DNA of 64,000 nt from Pedobacter suwonensis (GCF_900111825.1 NZ_FOJM01000003.1:310001-374000); one strand, 5' to 3'; shown: positions 27,648 to 36,452, counted from the stretch's first letter. The notes: generated by a model not told the origin, from the sequence alone. Numbers and translations: made by a program.

Positions 27648-29151
27648 TATTATTGTTTCGGCGGTTATTGTTTTTCCTACGGTTATTTCTGTTTTTATTT
27701 TTGGTCTGCTCTGGCCTGGCACCATCTACGCCAACATTCCCTTCAGTTTTAACTACTGTTTTTGGGGCCTGTGGCTGCTTCTGTTTGTTATTTTGCGGTT
27801 TGGGCCCATTTACATGCTGCGGCTTCGGTACCGCCTGTTGAGGCTTTTGACCAGAATTTTGTTGCGGCTTTCCTCCGTTAGGCTGTTGTTTTCCACTTTT
27901 TTGCGCTTTTTGGGTAACCTGTTGAGGCTGCTGAGGCCCGTTGTTAGCTCCTGCGCTTTTTTCTCCGGCAGTAATTCTTTCTCTCTTATTCTGGTTATTA
28001 CTGCGGTTATTTTTCTGGTTGTTCCTATTCTGGTTGTTTTTACCACGAGAACGTTCGTCAAGGCGGGTTAAACTATCCTGCCCTACAACATTTTCGTAAT
28101 CAAATGATTTCTCTACTACAACAGGAGCAGCAATCTGAACGGCTTCTTCTTTTAAGTTCGGTGCTTTTTTACCCGCCTTATTCATCGCCATGATCTCTTT
28201 TACACGTGCAGCTTTAACCGGAATCCAGTTTTCATCGCCCTGATAACTGAACCACATGATTTTTTTAAAAATATCCGTTTTCTGGTGACGAGCAAAACCC
28301 GCCTCGGTATCCAGGTTTTCAATCCTATCAGGAATATCTTTCAACGCATCCAGATAGGTATCCAGCTCATAATTTAAGCAGCATTTTAATTTACCGCATT
28401 GCCCGGCAAGCTTCAAGGTATTTAGTGATAAATTCTGATAACGTGCCGCAGCGGTAGAAACCGTTTTGAAATTGGTTAACCAGGTAGAGCAACATAACTC
28501 GCGACCGCACGAACCGATTCCACCTAAACGGCCGGCTTCCTGTCGCATCCCAATCTGGCGCATTTCAATACGGATGCGAAAACTTTCTGCCATTTTTTTG
28601 ATCAGCTCGCGGAAATCCACACGCCCATCAGCAGTATAAAAGAAAGTGGCTTTCGTTTTATCGGCCTGATAATCCACATCGCTGATTTTCATCTGCAAAC
28701 GGAGATCCAATGCCAGTTTTCTTGCCTTGTGCATGGTTTCCCATTCCATTCCTTTGGCGGCATTCCATTTCTCCACATCGGCTTCAGTAGCCTTACGGTA
28801 GATTTTTTTGGTTACCTGATCAAGGGTCGTCTTGCGGCGTTTCATCTGGATCCGCACCAGCTCGCCGGTAAGCGAAACATGTCCTACATCAAAACCTCCT
28901 GTTGGTCCTTCAACGGCAACAAGTTCTCCAATTTCAAGGTAAATATTATCGCTATTGAGGAAAAACTCTTTACGAGAGCCCTTAAATTTAATCTCTGTAA
29001 CCTGAAAAGGTTTATAATTAGAAGGCATATCCAAATTAGACAGCCAATCGTGCACTTCCATTGTCTGGCAACCACCGGTGCCACATGAGCCATTACTTTT
29101 GCATCCATTAGGGGTGCAACCACCACCTGTTGAACAACTTCCACATCCCAT
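27616..29151 (-). CDS. ricT: PSP1 / RicT (YaaT) family Fe-S regulatory protein
   Basis: RicT-type proteins act in an Fe-S containing complex that in Bacillus controls phosphorelay and RNA processing; the Bacteroidota role is not established. The protein has 511 residues. It begins with a glycine/cysteine-rich segment holding six cysteines in the first 28 residues. The PSP1 region has ELVAVEGPTGGFDVGHVSL and FRIRIEMRQIGMRQEAGRLG. Two cysteine clusters characteristic of the family follow: C215, C220, C221 (GSCGRELCC) and C252, C257, C258 (GQCGKLKCC). From about residue 365 the tail is low-complexity and rich in Asn, Gln, Lys and Pro. It starts one base before the holB stop and overlaps gldH. 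Confidence 0.9.
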   Translation of the reverse strand: MGCGSCSTGGGCTPNGCKSNGSCGTGGCQTMEVHDWLSNLDMPSNYKPFQVTEIKFKGSRKEFFLNSDNIYLEIGELVAVEGPTGGFDVGHVSLTGELVRIQMKRRKTTLDQVTKKIYRKATEADVEKWNAAKGMEWETMHKARKLALDLRLQMKISDVDYQADKTKATFFYTADGRVDFRELIKKMAESFRIRIEMRQIGMRQEAGRLGGIGSCGRELCCSTWLTNFKTVSTAAARYQNLSLNTLKLAGQCGKLKCCLNYELDTYLDALKDIPDRIENLDTEAGFARHQKTDIFKKIMWFSYQGDENWIPVKAARVKEIMAMNKAGKKAPNLKEEAVQIAAPVVVEKSFDYENVVGQDSLTRLDERSRGKNNQNRNNQKNNRSNNQNKRERITAGEKSAGANNGPQQPQQVTQKAQKSGKQQPNGGKPQQNSGQKPQQAVPKPQHVNGPKPQNNKQKQPQAPKTVVKTEGNVGVDGARPEQTKNKNRNNRRKNNNRRNNNNGSENKPAAE

Positions 29152-29152
29152 A

Positions 29153-30310
29153 TTAATTGTATATATATTGAGTCCCCGCAGGGAGCGTTTTAAACTTGAT
29201 AATTTTTACCAATTGTAAAGATACATCTAAAAACAGAATTTTCGGGTTCGCGTTTCTTTCAATGTGGTAATGTGCCTTTTCCAATTCGCTGATAATGGCC
29301 TCTGCCATGGGCAAGGTAAGCACGTGTGTACTGAGTTTTTTGGCGGTTTCAAAGGTAAGCGGCGGTAATTTGACCAATTCTTCGGCACCACTTAAAATTA
29401 AACAGCACTCGCGTAAATAATTTACGCCATATTTTAAAAAATTCTTCTGGTTTTCTCTTCCCCACTTGGCCGCCTCATCGGTAAAATCGATTAAATCGGG
29501 TACCTTATTGCCAAAACCCATCCTTAACCAGGCCGTAAATGTACCTGAACTGTCGCTTTGTGTATCTGCTGCAAGCGCTTTTGCTTCAATTAAATTCCCG
29601 TCGGCTAAAAAAGAATAATCAATAGCCTGATGTTCCGTTAATCCGCTCGAATTTAACAGATATCCGGTCACCTCTTCCGAAGAAAGTTTTGGGATCTTTA
29701 CAATTTGCGTTCTGGATAAAATAGTGGTTAAAATCTGGTCCTGACTTTGGGCGATTAAAATAAACAAGGTATTTGCCGGCGGTTCTTCAATTAATTTCAA
29801 CAGGGCATTCCCGGCCTTATCCAGGTATTCGGGAAGCCACATAATTAAAACCTTGGTTTCGGCTTCAAAGGCTTTGTAACTTAGCTTTTTAATAATATCG
29901 TGACATTCGGCGATATTAATATTGGCCTGTTTATTGGCTGCATCGAGTTTAGAACGCCAGATATCCATATCAAAATAAGGATCCTGCAGTAACATGCCCC
30001 GCCATTCTTCCAGCACATCCACAGCCGTTTTTACACTTGCTGAGGCGAAAAAAGGATAGGAGAAATGCAGATCAGGGTGAATTAAACGCTCGTACTTTCT
30101 GCAGCTCGAACATTCTCCGCAACTATCACGCTCGCCCTTGTTTAGGCAATTGATGTATTGCGCATAGGCTATCGCCAGGGGTACAGCACCAGAACCGGCA
30201 GGCGACAAAAATAGCTGCGCATGGCTAATGCGGTTTTCCTTAACCGTTTGCACCAATTGTTGCTTTACTCTTTCCTGTCCGATGATTTCTTTAAACTGCA
30301 TTTGGTGCAA
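29153..30310 (-). CDS. holB: DNA polymerase III subunit delta'
   Basis: The delta' subunit is part of the clamp loader of replicative DNA polymerase III. The protein has 385 residues. It opens with FKEIIGQERVKQQL and has an altered P-loop (SPAGSGAVPLA) lacking the usual Lys, as expected for a non-ATP-binding delta' subunit. A zinc-binding CGECSSC follows, then LIEEPPANTLFILIAQSQ and the sensor segment LSRTQIVKI. A second ATG three codons in (30301) is an equally good start. It heads the operon with ricT and gldH. Confidence 0.92.
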   Translation of the reverse strand: MHQMQFKEIIGQERVKQQLVQTVKENRISHAQLFLSPAGSGAVPLAIAYAQYINCLNKGERDSCGECSSCRKYERLIHPDLHFSYPFFASASVKTAVDVLEEWRGMLLQDPYFDMDIWRSKLDAANKQANINIAECHDIIKKLSYKAFEAETKVLIMWLPEYLDKAGNALLKLIEEPPANTLFILIAQSQDQILTTILSRTQIVKIPKLSSEEVTGYLLNSSGLTEHQAIDYSFLADGNLIEAKALAADTQSDSSGTFTAWLRMGFGNKVPDLIDFTDEAAKWGRENQKNFLKYGVNYLRECCLILSGAEELVKLPPLTFETAKKLSTHVLTLPMAEAIISELEKAHYHIERNANPKILFLDVSLQLVKIIKFKTLPAGTQYIYN

Positions 30311-30463
30311 AATAAGAAATAGATATGAGATTCACACACAAGTGACCATGTTCTTACTTTCGGAGTATTAATTTATATCCTGAAATAGATTTAATTCGAA
30401 TCGGATTTGTGACGCTAAACTCGTCGAAATATCATATCTACAATTGCATATTCAAATAGAAAA

Positions 30464-30560
30464 TCGTCATCTCGACTGAAGCACAGCGGAATGGAGAGAT
30501 CTTTTGAATCAAATTATTAAATAAATTCAAAAGATCTCTCCACTACGGTCGAGATGACGA
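30464..30560 (+). repeat. REP-like long imperfect palindrome
   Basis: The outer arms TCGTCATCTCGAC/GTCGAGATGACGA and inner arms GGAGAGATCTTTTGAAT/ATTCAAAAGATCTCTCC fold into one long hairpin. The outer arm resembles those of the elements at 55721-55837 and 58406-58550, which suggests a dispersed family. Confidence 0.75.
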
Positions 30561-30622
30561 AGTATCGAGACATATCATCACCGTTTAGATTTCCATTGTT
30601 ATATCTATTATTTCAAAAACCT

Positions 30623-30630
30623 TACCTTTG
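30623..30630 (+). promoter_or_regulatory. Candidate -7 promoter box for ruvX
   Basis: TACCTTTG is an exact TAnnTTTG match, about 60 nt before the ruvX ATG. A TTG at 30596-30598 is 24 nt upstream, slightly far for a -33 box. Confidence 0.4.
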
Positions 30631-30690
30631 AACTTTTTAAAATTAAAAGATTGGGTCAGCGCTTACGCAAACCCCTAACGCTTATTTTTT

Positions 30691-31107
30691 ATGGCAAGGA
30701 TCCTCGCATTTGATTACGGAACAAAACGCATCGGCATTGCCGTAACCGATCCATTGCAGATCATTGCAACAGGCCTGGACACGGTACATCCTAAAGATGT
30801 GATTGAATATATTAAAAAGTACATGCTTAACGAGCAGGTTGAGGCCTTTGTACTGGGCGATCCCAAACAAATGGATGGTTCGCCGTCTGATTCTGCTCAA
30901 CATGTGAAAGGTTTTGCTACGCTGCTGAAAAAATCATTTCCCGATATCCCAAGGTATTGGGTTGATGAACGTTTTACTTCCAAAATGGCGCAGCAGGCCA
31001 TTATGCAGAGCGGGCTAAAAAAAACCGACAGAAGAGACAAAGACAGGGTAGATACCATTGCCGCAACCATTATTTTACAATATTTTATGGAAAGTAACCG
31101 TTTATAA
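30691..31107 (+). CDS. ruvX: Putative Holliday junction resolvase / pre-16S rRNA nuclease
   Basis: RuvX/YqgF is a small RNase H-fold nuclease that matures 16S rRNA in Escherichia coli and has also been called a Holliday junction resolvase. The protein has 138 residues, the usual length. The acidic site residues are visible: Asp8 in LAFDYGTKRIG, Asp92-Glu93 in WVDERFTS and Asp121 in RVDTIAATIIL. GDPKQMDG corresponds to the family GLPKxxDG motif. The O-methyltransferase gene follows after 6 bp and is likely co-transcribed. Confidence 0.93.
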   Translation: MARILAFDYGTKRIGIAVTDPLQIIATGLDTVHPKDVIEYIKKYMLNEQVEAFVLGDPKQMDGSPSDSAQHVKGFATLLKKSFPDIPRYWVDERFTSKMAQQAIMQSGLKKTDRRDKDRVDTIAATIILQYFMESNRL

Positions 31108-31113
31108 CCAAAA

Positions 31114-31752
31114 ATGAGCCTAATAAACGACGATTTACAGGATTTACTAATTGCCTATTGCGAGCCTGAAAGCGAATTGCTTCAACACATAGACCGTGAA
31201 ACCAACCTTAAAGTGTTAATGCCCCGCATGCTTTCCGGCCACTACCAGGGCCGGGTATTGAGCATGCTCAGTAAAATGGTTTCCCCTAAAAGGATCCTGG
31301 AAATCGGCACTTTTACCGGCTACGCAACTTTATGCCTCGCAGAGGGATTAACTAAAGACGGCCTAATGTATACGCTGGATATTAATGAAGAACTGGAAGA
31401 CATGGTTCGCCATAACTTTGCCAAATCAGCCTATAATGATCAGATTCGTTACATCCTCGGCGATGCTACTACTATGATTGCAGGTTTAGATGAAGTTTTC
31501 GACATTGTTTTCATCGATGCAGATAAAAAAAACAACGGTACATATTATGATCTCATTTTTGAGCGTGTTCGCCTAGGCGGGCTGATCATTGTTGATAATG
31601 TATTATGGAGTGGAAAAGTACTTCAGGAGAAACAGGATAAAGACACCAGAAATATTACTAGTTTTAATGATAAGATAGCTGCTGATGAACGTGTTGAGAA
31701 ATTAATTCTACCGGTGCGGGATGGTTTGTTTGTGATCAGGAAGAAAGCTTAA
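31114..31752 (+). CDS. SAM-dependent O-methyltransferase (caffeoyl-CoA OMT-like, family 3)
   Basis: This is a 212-residue class I methyltransferase. The SAM motif ILEIGTFTGYATLCLAEGL lies at about 62-80, the acidic motif YTLDIN follows, and the metal-binding region VFIDADKKN and IVDNVLWSGKV resembles the divalent-metal dependent O-methyltransferases. Relatives in Firmicutes include TrmR, which modifies tRNA, so both small molecules and tRNA are possible substrates. No signal peptide is present. It follows ruvX closely. Confidence 0.88.
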   Translation: MSLINDDLQDLLIAYCEPESELLQHIDRETNLKVLMPRMLSGHYQGRVLSMLSKMVSPKRILEIGTFTGYATLCLAEGLTKDGLMYTLDINEELEDMVRHNFAKSAYNDQIRYILGDATTMIAGLDEVFDIVFIDADKKNNGTYYDLIFERVRLGGLIIVDNVLWSGKVLQEKQDKDTRNITSFNDKIAADERVEKLILPVRDGLFVIRKKA

Positions 31753-31754
31753 TA

Positions 31755-31830
31755 TATTGTGGTTAATCGGTTAATTGTTTTAATCGGTTAATCGTACAGT
31801 TAACCAATTAAATAATTTGTACAGTTAACC
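31755..31830 (+). repeat. Short degenerate tandem repeats (GGTTAATCGGTTAAT and GTACAGTTAACC units)
   Basis: The spacer is built from near-copies of GGTTAATCG and a direct repeat GTACAGTTAACC that flanks AATTAAATAATTT and ends right at the start codon of the next gene. Similar AT-rich spacer tracts occur at 32509-32600, 53486-53520 and 58590-58630. Confidence 0.6.
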
Positions 31831-32508
31831 ATGACTAAAAAAATCTTTACTTTCTGCCTGTTCCTTTTAACAGGAATTATTGCGAAAGCACAGAATACTG
31901 AAGACTATATTGCAGCACATGTAGCGTGTGCACAAGGTTTAATGCATGATCATAAAATTCCGGCCAGCGTTATTTTAGCTGTTGCCATTCACGAATCTGC
32001 CGCCGGAAATAGTAAAATCGCACAGCACCTCAATAACCATTTCGGCGTAAAAGGACCAAATAACAACGCGGAAATCCGATCCTCATATCGTGATTATCTA
32101 AACGCCGACGAATCTTACAGCCATTTTGTAGAAATTATGGAAACGCGGGAGCCTTTTAACAATCTTTTTGGGAAGTATGATCAGTATGATTATAAAGGTT
32201 GGACTTATGGCATCCGCCGCTGTGGCTACGCCCATAGCAGAAGCTGGGCCAGTCAGGTAATAGGCTTAATTAAAAAATACGAACTCTATCAATACGATGA
32301 GCGGCCGGAGGGCTATGTAGAACCTGTTTATGCAGCTCCTGTCCACCGCCGGGCAAAAAATAAAAGAAAAATAAAGTTATACACGGTTAAATCTGGCGAT
32401 AATCTAAGTATTATTGCCAAAAAGAAAGGCACAACCGTTAAATCCCTTATGCAAAAAAACGGTATTAAAAAGGCAAATTTAAAGCCAGGGCAGCGAATTA
32501 AGTTTTGA
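31831..32508 (+). CDS. Glucosaminidase-domain protein with C-terminal LysM
   Basis: This is a predicted peptidoglycan hydrolase of the N-acetylglucosaminidase (FlgJ/LytF-like, GH73) type. The 225-residue protein has a signal peptide ending AKAQ. The hydrolase domain (about 25-150) carries the probable catalytic Glu55 in VAIHESAAGNS, followed by LNNHFGVKGPN and YGIRRCGYAHSRSWASQVI. A single LysM domain (about 183-225, YTVKSGDNLSIIAKKKGTTV) should hold it on the wall. It precedes a second protein of the same architecture; the two look like an old duplication. Confidence 0.9.
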   Translation: MTKKIFTFCLFLLTGIIAKAQNTEDYIAAHVACAQGLMHDHKIPASVILAVAIHESAAGNSKIAQHLNNHFGVKGPNNNAEIRSSYRDYLNADESYSHFVEIMETREPFNNLFGKYDQYDYKGWTYGIRRCGYAHSRSWASQVIGLIKKYELYQYDERPEGYVEPVYAAPVHRRAKNKRKIKLYTVKSGDNLSIIAKKKGTTVKSLMQKNGIKKANLKPGQRIKF

Positions 32509-32600
32509 GTTGGGAGCTGGGAGTCATGAGTTCACAATTAACCAGTTTTCAGTCCACAGTTCATCAATTAAACCATTAACCGATTAAACATCACCACATA
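32509..32600 (+). repeat. Degenerate simple-repeat spacer
   Basis: It contains GTTGGGAGCTGGGAGTC-like and CAATTAACCAGTTTTCAGTC-like words and ends with ATTAAACCATTAACCGATTAA. These resemble other degenerate word repeats in the spacers of this window. Confidence 0.45.
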
Positions 32601-33443
32601 ATGCGTTCATATCATCATTACCTTTTAATCGCTGCAATCCTTGTTTTTTTTAGTTCCTGCGGTACCAGAAAGTTTTCTAAAAACAATAAAAAGATTGAAA
32701 AAGAAGCGAACAAAGCAAACAACAACAATTATAAGAGTTACAACACCTTAAGTTATATTGATGAATTTAAAGGTGTGGCTATAGAAGAAATGAACTCCGC
32801 CGGTATTCCGGCAAGCATTACTCTGGCACAGGGAATCCTGGAATCGGGTAGTGGAAACAGCGATCTGGCCAAGTATGCCAACAACCATTTTGGCATCAAA
32901 TGTACATCAGACTGGAAGGGAAAAAACTATTTCCGCGATGACGACCAGAAAAATGACTGTTTTAGGGTGTATAAAGATGCCCGCGAATCGTTCAGAGACC
33001 ATTCTGAATTTTTAAAGCGCAAGCGCTACAGTTTTCTTTTCCAATTAGACAAAAATGATTATAAGAGCTGGGCGCAAGGGTTGAAAACCGCAGGTTATGC
33101 AACCAATCCAAAATATCCGGACTTGTTGATCAATACCATCGAAAAATATCAGCTTTACCAATACGATCAACCGGAGAGCGAAAAGCAAAAAATTGCCCGA
33201 GAAGATCGTGTTTTTTCAGAAATCAATAAAAATATCCCCCAGGAAAAGGCTAAGTTTACCCCCGTAGAAACGCCACCTGCCGGTGCTAAACCGATCCTTG
33301 CCGACGGCACTTATACCGTTGTTAAAGGTGATACACTTTACAACATAGCCAAACGCTTTAATTTAACCGTTGATGAGCTAAAAATGTTGAACGAAATGAC
33401 CACCGAAACCATTAAAATAGGCCAAACATTGAAGGTTAAATAA
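32601..33443 (+). CDS. Glucosaminidase-domain lipoprotein with C-terminal LysM
   Basis: This 280-residue protein has lipobox FFSSC (Cys20) and then a Lys/Asn-rich linker. A GH73-type domain (about 53-190) has the probable catalytic Glu81 in QGILESGSGNSDLA, then YANNHFGIKC and AGYATNPKYPDLLINTIEKY. One LysM (about 236-280, YTVVKGDTLYNIAKRFNLTV) closes the protein. It should be a membrane-anchored murein hydrolase. Its closest relative here is the gene just upstream, which is secreted rather than lipidated. Confidence 0.92.
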   Translation: MRSYHHYLLIAAILVFFSSCGTRKFSKNNKKIEKEANKANNNNYKSYNTLSYIDEFKGVAIEEMNSAGIPASITLAQGILESGSGNSDLAKYANNHFGIKCTSDWKGKNYFRDDDQKNDCFRVYKDARESFRDHSEFLKRKRYSFLFQLDKNDYKSWAQGLKTAGYATNPKYPDLLINTIEKYQLYQYDQPESEKQKIAREDRVFSEINKNIPQEKAKFTPVETPPAGAKPILADGTYTVVKGDTLYNIAKRFNLTVDELKMLNEMTTETIKIGQTLKVK

Positions 33444-33491
33444 TGTTAAGTAAAAAAATAGCCAGCAAGATATTTGTAGTTTTATAGCTGA

Positions 33492-34244
33492 ATGAAATTT
33501 TTTATTCCTTTTATACTTGTTTTTGGCTTCTCTACGTGGATTTATGCACAAAATAAACCTGTGCAGGGTATTGTTATTGATAAAGAAACCAAGCAACGTT
33601 TAGCGAAGGTTTATATTTATAATGTCCGTACGGGTGATGGTTTATACAACAATACAAAAGGCGAATTTAGCACGTTTGCTCTTCTTGGTGATACCTTGGT
33701 TGCAGCTTTATCAGGCTATGGCGTAGATACGATTGTTTTCAAGGGGCAAACTGCTGCATATTTTCAACTCAGATCACTTGGTATCAGATTACGTGATGTA
33801 GTTATTCAACAAAAAAGGTTGACCCCGCAGCAGCAATATGAAAAAAATGTTCAGGAATACCGCTACCAAACCTTGAAAGGGAGTAGTAAAGATTTATTGA
33901 ATTTAGGCAACGGCGGTGTTGGCTTAGGCATCGATGCCATTTATAACCTGTTAAGCAGGCAGGGGAGAAATGCCCGTCATTTGCAAAAAGTCCTGGAAAA
34001 AGATTATCGTGAAGACCTGATCGATTATCGCTTCAACGCCAATCTGGTTAGTCAGGTACTTGGCATAAAAGACGCTGAACTGACTGATTTTATGCAGCAA
34101 TACCGCCCAACCTATCAATTTGTATTGGATGCTACAGATTATGCTTTTAATCTTTTCATCAGAAACGCCTATAAAAGCTACAGGTTAAACCCTAAAGCCC
34201 TACAATTGCCTGCATTACCCAAAATAACGATTGATAAGTTGTGA
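33492..34244 (+). CDS. CarboxypepD_reg-like domain secreted protein
   Basis: The 250-residue product has a short signal peptide ending IYAQ and then a carboxypeptidase-regulatory-like beta-sandwich (about 22-105): VQGIVIDKETKQRLAKVYIYN, then GEFSTFALLGDTLVAALSGYG. The C-terminal half is helical and unassigned. Such proteins are common in Bacteroidota, often in the cell envelope, without known activity. The stop overlaps the GTG start of the next gene by 4 bp, so the two are translationally coupled. Confidence 0.8.
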   Translation: MKFFIPFILVFGFSTWIYAQNKPVQGIVIDKETKQRLAKVYIYNVRTGDGLYNNTKGEFSTFALLGDTLVAALSGYGVDTIVFKGQTAAYFQLRSLGIRLRDVVIQQKRLTPQQQYEKNVQEYRYQTLKGSSKDLLNLGNGGVGLGIDAIYNLLSRQGRNARHLQKVLEKDYREDLIDYRFNANLVSQVLGIKDAELTDFMQQYRPTYQFVLDATDYAFNLFIRNAYKSYRLNPKALQLPALPKITIDKL

Positions 34245-34564
34245 ACGCACCAGTCCTGATTGTTAAAAAACTACCCGCAGCAGGCATGGCCATCTTTCCA
34301 TTTATTCTGCTAAAATCGGCAGCGTTTAAAAACGATCAGGAAATTATCAACCACGAGAAAATCCACTTGCGCCAACAGTTGGAATTACTTGTATTCCCTT
34401 TTTATATCTTATATTTGCTTAACTATCTGATCAATCTGATCAGATACAAAAAACACAATCTGGCCTATCGGAATATTGTTTTTGAAAAGGAAGCTTACAC
34501 TCATGAAACTGATTTAAATTACCTTAAAAAGGGTAACTGGTATGGCTGGATCAAGATAAGGTGA
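34241..34564 (+). CDS. Small membrane protein with HEXXH motif
   Basis: The 107-residue product starts with GTG in a 4-bp GTGA overlap with the gene before it; an ATG at 34286 is an alternative. It contains NHEKIHLRQQLE, a HEXXH zinc-protease-type motif (about residues 43-47), then a hydrophobic segment FPFYILYLLNYLI, then EKEAYTHE, which could give a third metal ligand. This pattern recalls the core of M48/M56 (BlaR1-like) membrane peptidases but is far shorter. Activity is inferred only from the motif. Confidence 0.75.
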   Translation: MNAPVLIVKKLPAAGMAIFPFILLKSAAFKNDQEIINHEKIHLRQQLELLVFPFYILYLLNYLINLIRYKKHNLAYRNIVFEKEAYTHETDLNYLKKGNWYGWIKIR

Positions 34565-34658
34565 AACTATTTCCTCTACTTTTACCTGAATAGCTGTTCT
34601 GGTAATCATTTTGTTAAATGCTTTTTATCTCTAAAATTTTTCGTTTTCTTTGTAGGTA

Positions 34659-35666
34659 ATGAAGAACTGTTTAGCTGCCATCATCCTGATTCTAAGTTTC
34701 TGCTCTACCCAATTACATGCACAGGAAATTGATACTATTCCAATCAATACTAAAGACCTGAACATTAAATTGAAACGCAGTCCACTGCCAAGCAGACAGG
34801 GCCCGTTAAACTTTGAACCTGTAAAAATTAAGCCCCTGGTGGTAAACGCCAAGATTAATTATTGGAAAACAAGAACCAATATCGGCATCAACATTAACCA
34901 GGCGCAGTTCAGTAATAACTGGAAGGGTGGGGGTACCAATTCGGTAGCCGTTGGCGGTTTGGTTAACTGGAAAGCGGAGTATAACAAAAACAGTTATAGT
35001 TATGTGAGCGAAGTGGTTTTACAGTATGGGAAAATCAAAAACAAAGATCAGCTGCAAAAGAAAACCAACGACCGTATTTTTTGGGATAATAAAGCGTCTT
35101 TTCAATTATCGAAAAGTTGGTTCTTCTTTGGATCGGTGAGTTTCGAATCCCAGTTTGACAAAGGTTTCAGGTATTATAGAGATGGAAAAGGCGATGAGCA
35201 ACAAGTGCTGATTTCGAAATTTATGTCACCGGGTTACTTAACTGAATCGATCGGTTTGGAGTATAAACCAGTCAAGTATTTTTCTACCCGAATCGGCACA
35301 GGTACAGCCAGACAGACTTTCGTGCTCGATACTGCCGTTTACGAAAAAGATAAAAAAGAAGCTTATGGGGTAGACAAAGGGAAGAAATTCAAAAATGAAC
35401 TTGCTTTCCAGATTGTAAGTGCAATTGACAAAGATATTTTTACCAATACCAACCTGAAAGCCAGGTATGCCATGTTTATTCCATATCAGGAATTTAAGCC
35501 AAGTAAAATCGACCATAGATTGGATATTGCGCTAACAGCAAAAATCAACCGGTTTATGAATACGAGCTTAACAGGAGTGTTGTTGTTTGATACCGATATG
35601 GATACGAATAAAATACAGGCTAACCAAACGCTGGCCTTGGGCTTTGGCTTTACCTTTCCAAGGTAG
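34659..35666 (+). CDS. DUF3078 domain protein, probable outer-membrane beta-barrel
   Basis: This is a 335-residue protein with a signal peptide ending LHAQ. The region from WKTRTNIGININQAQFSNNWKGGG onwards matches the DUF3078 family of Bacteroidota. It has alternating hydrophobic strands and ends in ALGFGFTFPR, a typical outer-membrane barrel C-terminus with aromatic residues. The function of DUF3078 is unknown. It converges with the siderophore-interacting protein gene with two bases between. Confidence 0.85.
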   Translation: MKNCLAAIILILSFCSTQLHAQEIDTIPINTKDLNIKLKRSPLPSRQGPLNFEPVKIKPLVVNAKINYWKTRTNIGININQAQFSNNWKGGGTNSVAVGGLVNWKAEYNKNSYSYVSEVVLQYGKIKNKDQLQKKTNDRIFWDNKASFQLSKSWFFFGSVSFESQFDKGFRYYRDGKGDEQQVLISKFMSPGYLTESIGLEYKPVKYFSTRIGTGTARQTFVLDTAVYEKDKKEAYGVDKGKKFKNELAFQIVSAIDKDIFTNTNLKARYAMFIPYQEFKPSKIDHRLDIALTAKINRFMNTSLTGVLLFDTDMDTNKIQANQTLALGFGFTFPR

Positions 35667-35668
35667 GT

Positions 35669-36400
35669 TTAGCCGCCACCAACTTTACCCATTTCCCAAT
35701 AGGGCATTGTTATAATCTGCCTGAAGCTTACGCCCCTTTGTTTTAGGTACCGTTTAAACTGCTGTACTGATTTTGCCCTGCCTGTTAAATAGAACGTAGC
35801 ATTTTGCCACATTTCCCAACAGAGCGGGTGCATATTTTCCATCCAGCTGATGGCATTTTTCGCCGGGGCGTTCAGGTCAGAGGGTACGGTATCAATCAAT
35901 AATTTAAGGTGTTTCACTGAATTCAGGTTTTCTTCCTGAAGTTCCAGAATCCCAAAATACTCTACATCTTCATCAATTACCTTTTTACCTAACGATTCAT
36001 ACAAACCAAGGCTGGTTTCGTCGCCAAAAAAGAAATGCTGATTAGATGATTTATTGTATTTTACCTTTGCCCGGTCTACAATTAATTTTAAACGGTCTCC
36101 TTTTTGGATATTTACGGCCAGGTGGTGCCCTGGTCCCTGCCTGTTTAAATAAAAGATCACTTCGCAGGTTTCTTTCGTTTTATCAAAGGCAGACAGTGTA
36201 TAATGACGGTATTCGTTTGCGTTAACCCTAAACAGCACTTCCATTCCCGGAATAAATTCAGCTTCGAAAAAACCACCTTTAAAGGTAACACACTTTAAGT
36301 TGCTGCTTAACATTTTAGTTTCTACAACCTCTACCTGATATATTTTATTGCTGATCACTTTTTCCATTGTATCGGCCAGCCAGGATGGTAATTTTGTCAT
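35669..36400 (-). CDS. Siderophore-interacting protein (SIP) family FAD-binding oxidoreductase
   Basis: SIP proteins reduce ferric siderophores, releasing iron in the cytoplasm. The protein has 243 residues from the ATG at 36400. The FAD motif RHYTLSAFD and the segment GPGHHLAVNIQKGD mark the flavin domain, and HFFFGDETSLGL marks the NAD(P)H side. A longer start at 36430 would lie inside the TACTTTTG promoter box at 36428-36435, so the shorter start is preferred. It is divergent from an AraC/PchR-like regulator, a common siderophore-control arrangement. Confidence 0.87.
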   Translation of the reverse strand: MTKLPSWLADTMEKVISNKIYQVEVVETKMLSSNLKCVTFKGGFFEAEFIPGMEVLFRVNANEYRHYTLSAFDKTKETCEVIFYLNRQGPGHHLAVNIQKGDRLKLIVDRAKVKYNKSSNQHFFFGDETSLGLYESLGKKVIDEDVEYFGILELQEENLNSVKHLKLLIDTVPSDLNAPAKNAISWMENMHPLCWEMWQNATFYLTGRAKSVQQFKRYLKQRGVSFRQIITMPYWEMGKVGGG

Positions 36401-36427
36401 CGTATCTTTTTGTTTAGTAACTTTGAA

Positions 36428-36435
36428 CAAAAGTA
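36428..36435 (-). promoter_or_regulatory. Candidate -7 promoter box for the SIP gene
   Basis: On the minus strand this reads TACTTTTG, an exact TAnnTTTG match, 27 nt before the preferred ATG at 36400. Confidence 0.45.
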
Positions 36436-36452
36436 ATGGTCTGATTAAGGCC

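Larger units (their letters stand above)
30311..30690 (+). other. Intergenic region upstream of holB and ruvX
   Basis: This 380-bp divergent spacer contains a 97-bp REP-like palindrome and a candidate ruvX promoter, both listed separately. I see nothing else in it. Confidence 0.6.

Noticed and set aside
27648..27725. Longer GldH frame with an additional 26 residues
   Set aside because: The extension lies inside ricT and lacks a signal peptide; the lipoprotein signal begins at 27647.
27793..29144. Open frames on both strands over ricT (for example 28729-29088)
   Set aside because: They are shadows of the real gene in other frames, with no recognisable product.
29153..30310. Missing P-loop lysine in HolB as a sign of a broken gene
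   Set aside because: The delta' subunit normally lacks ATP binding, so the altered P-loop is expected.
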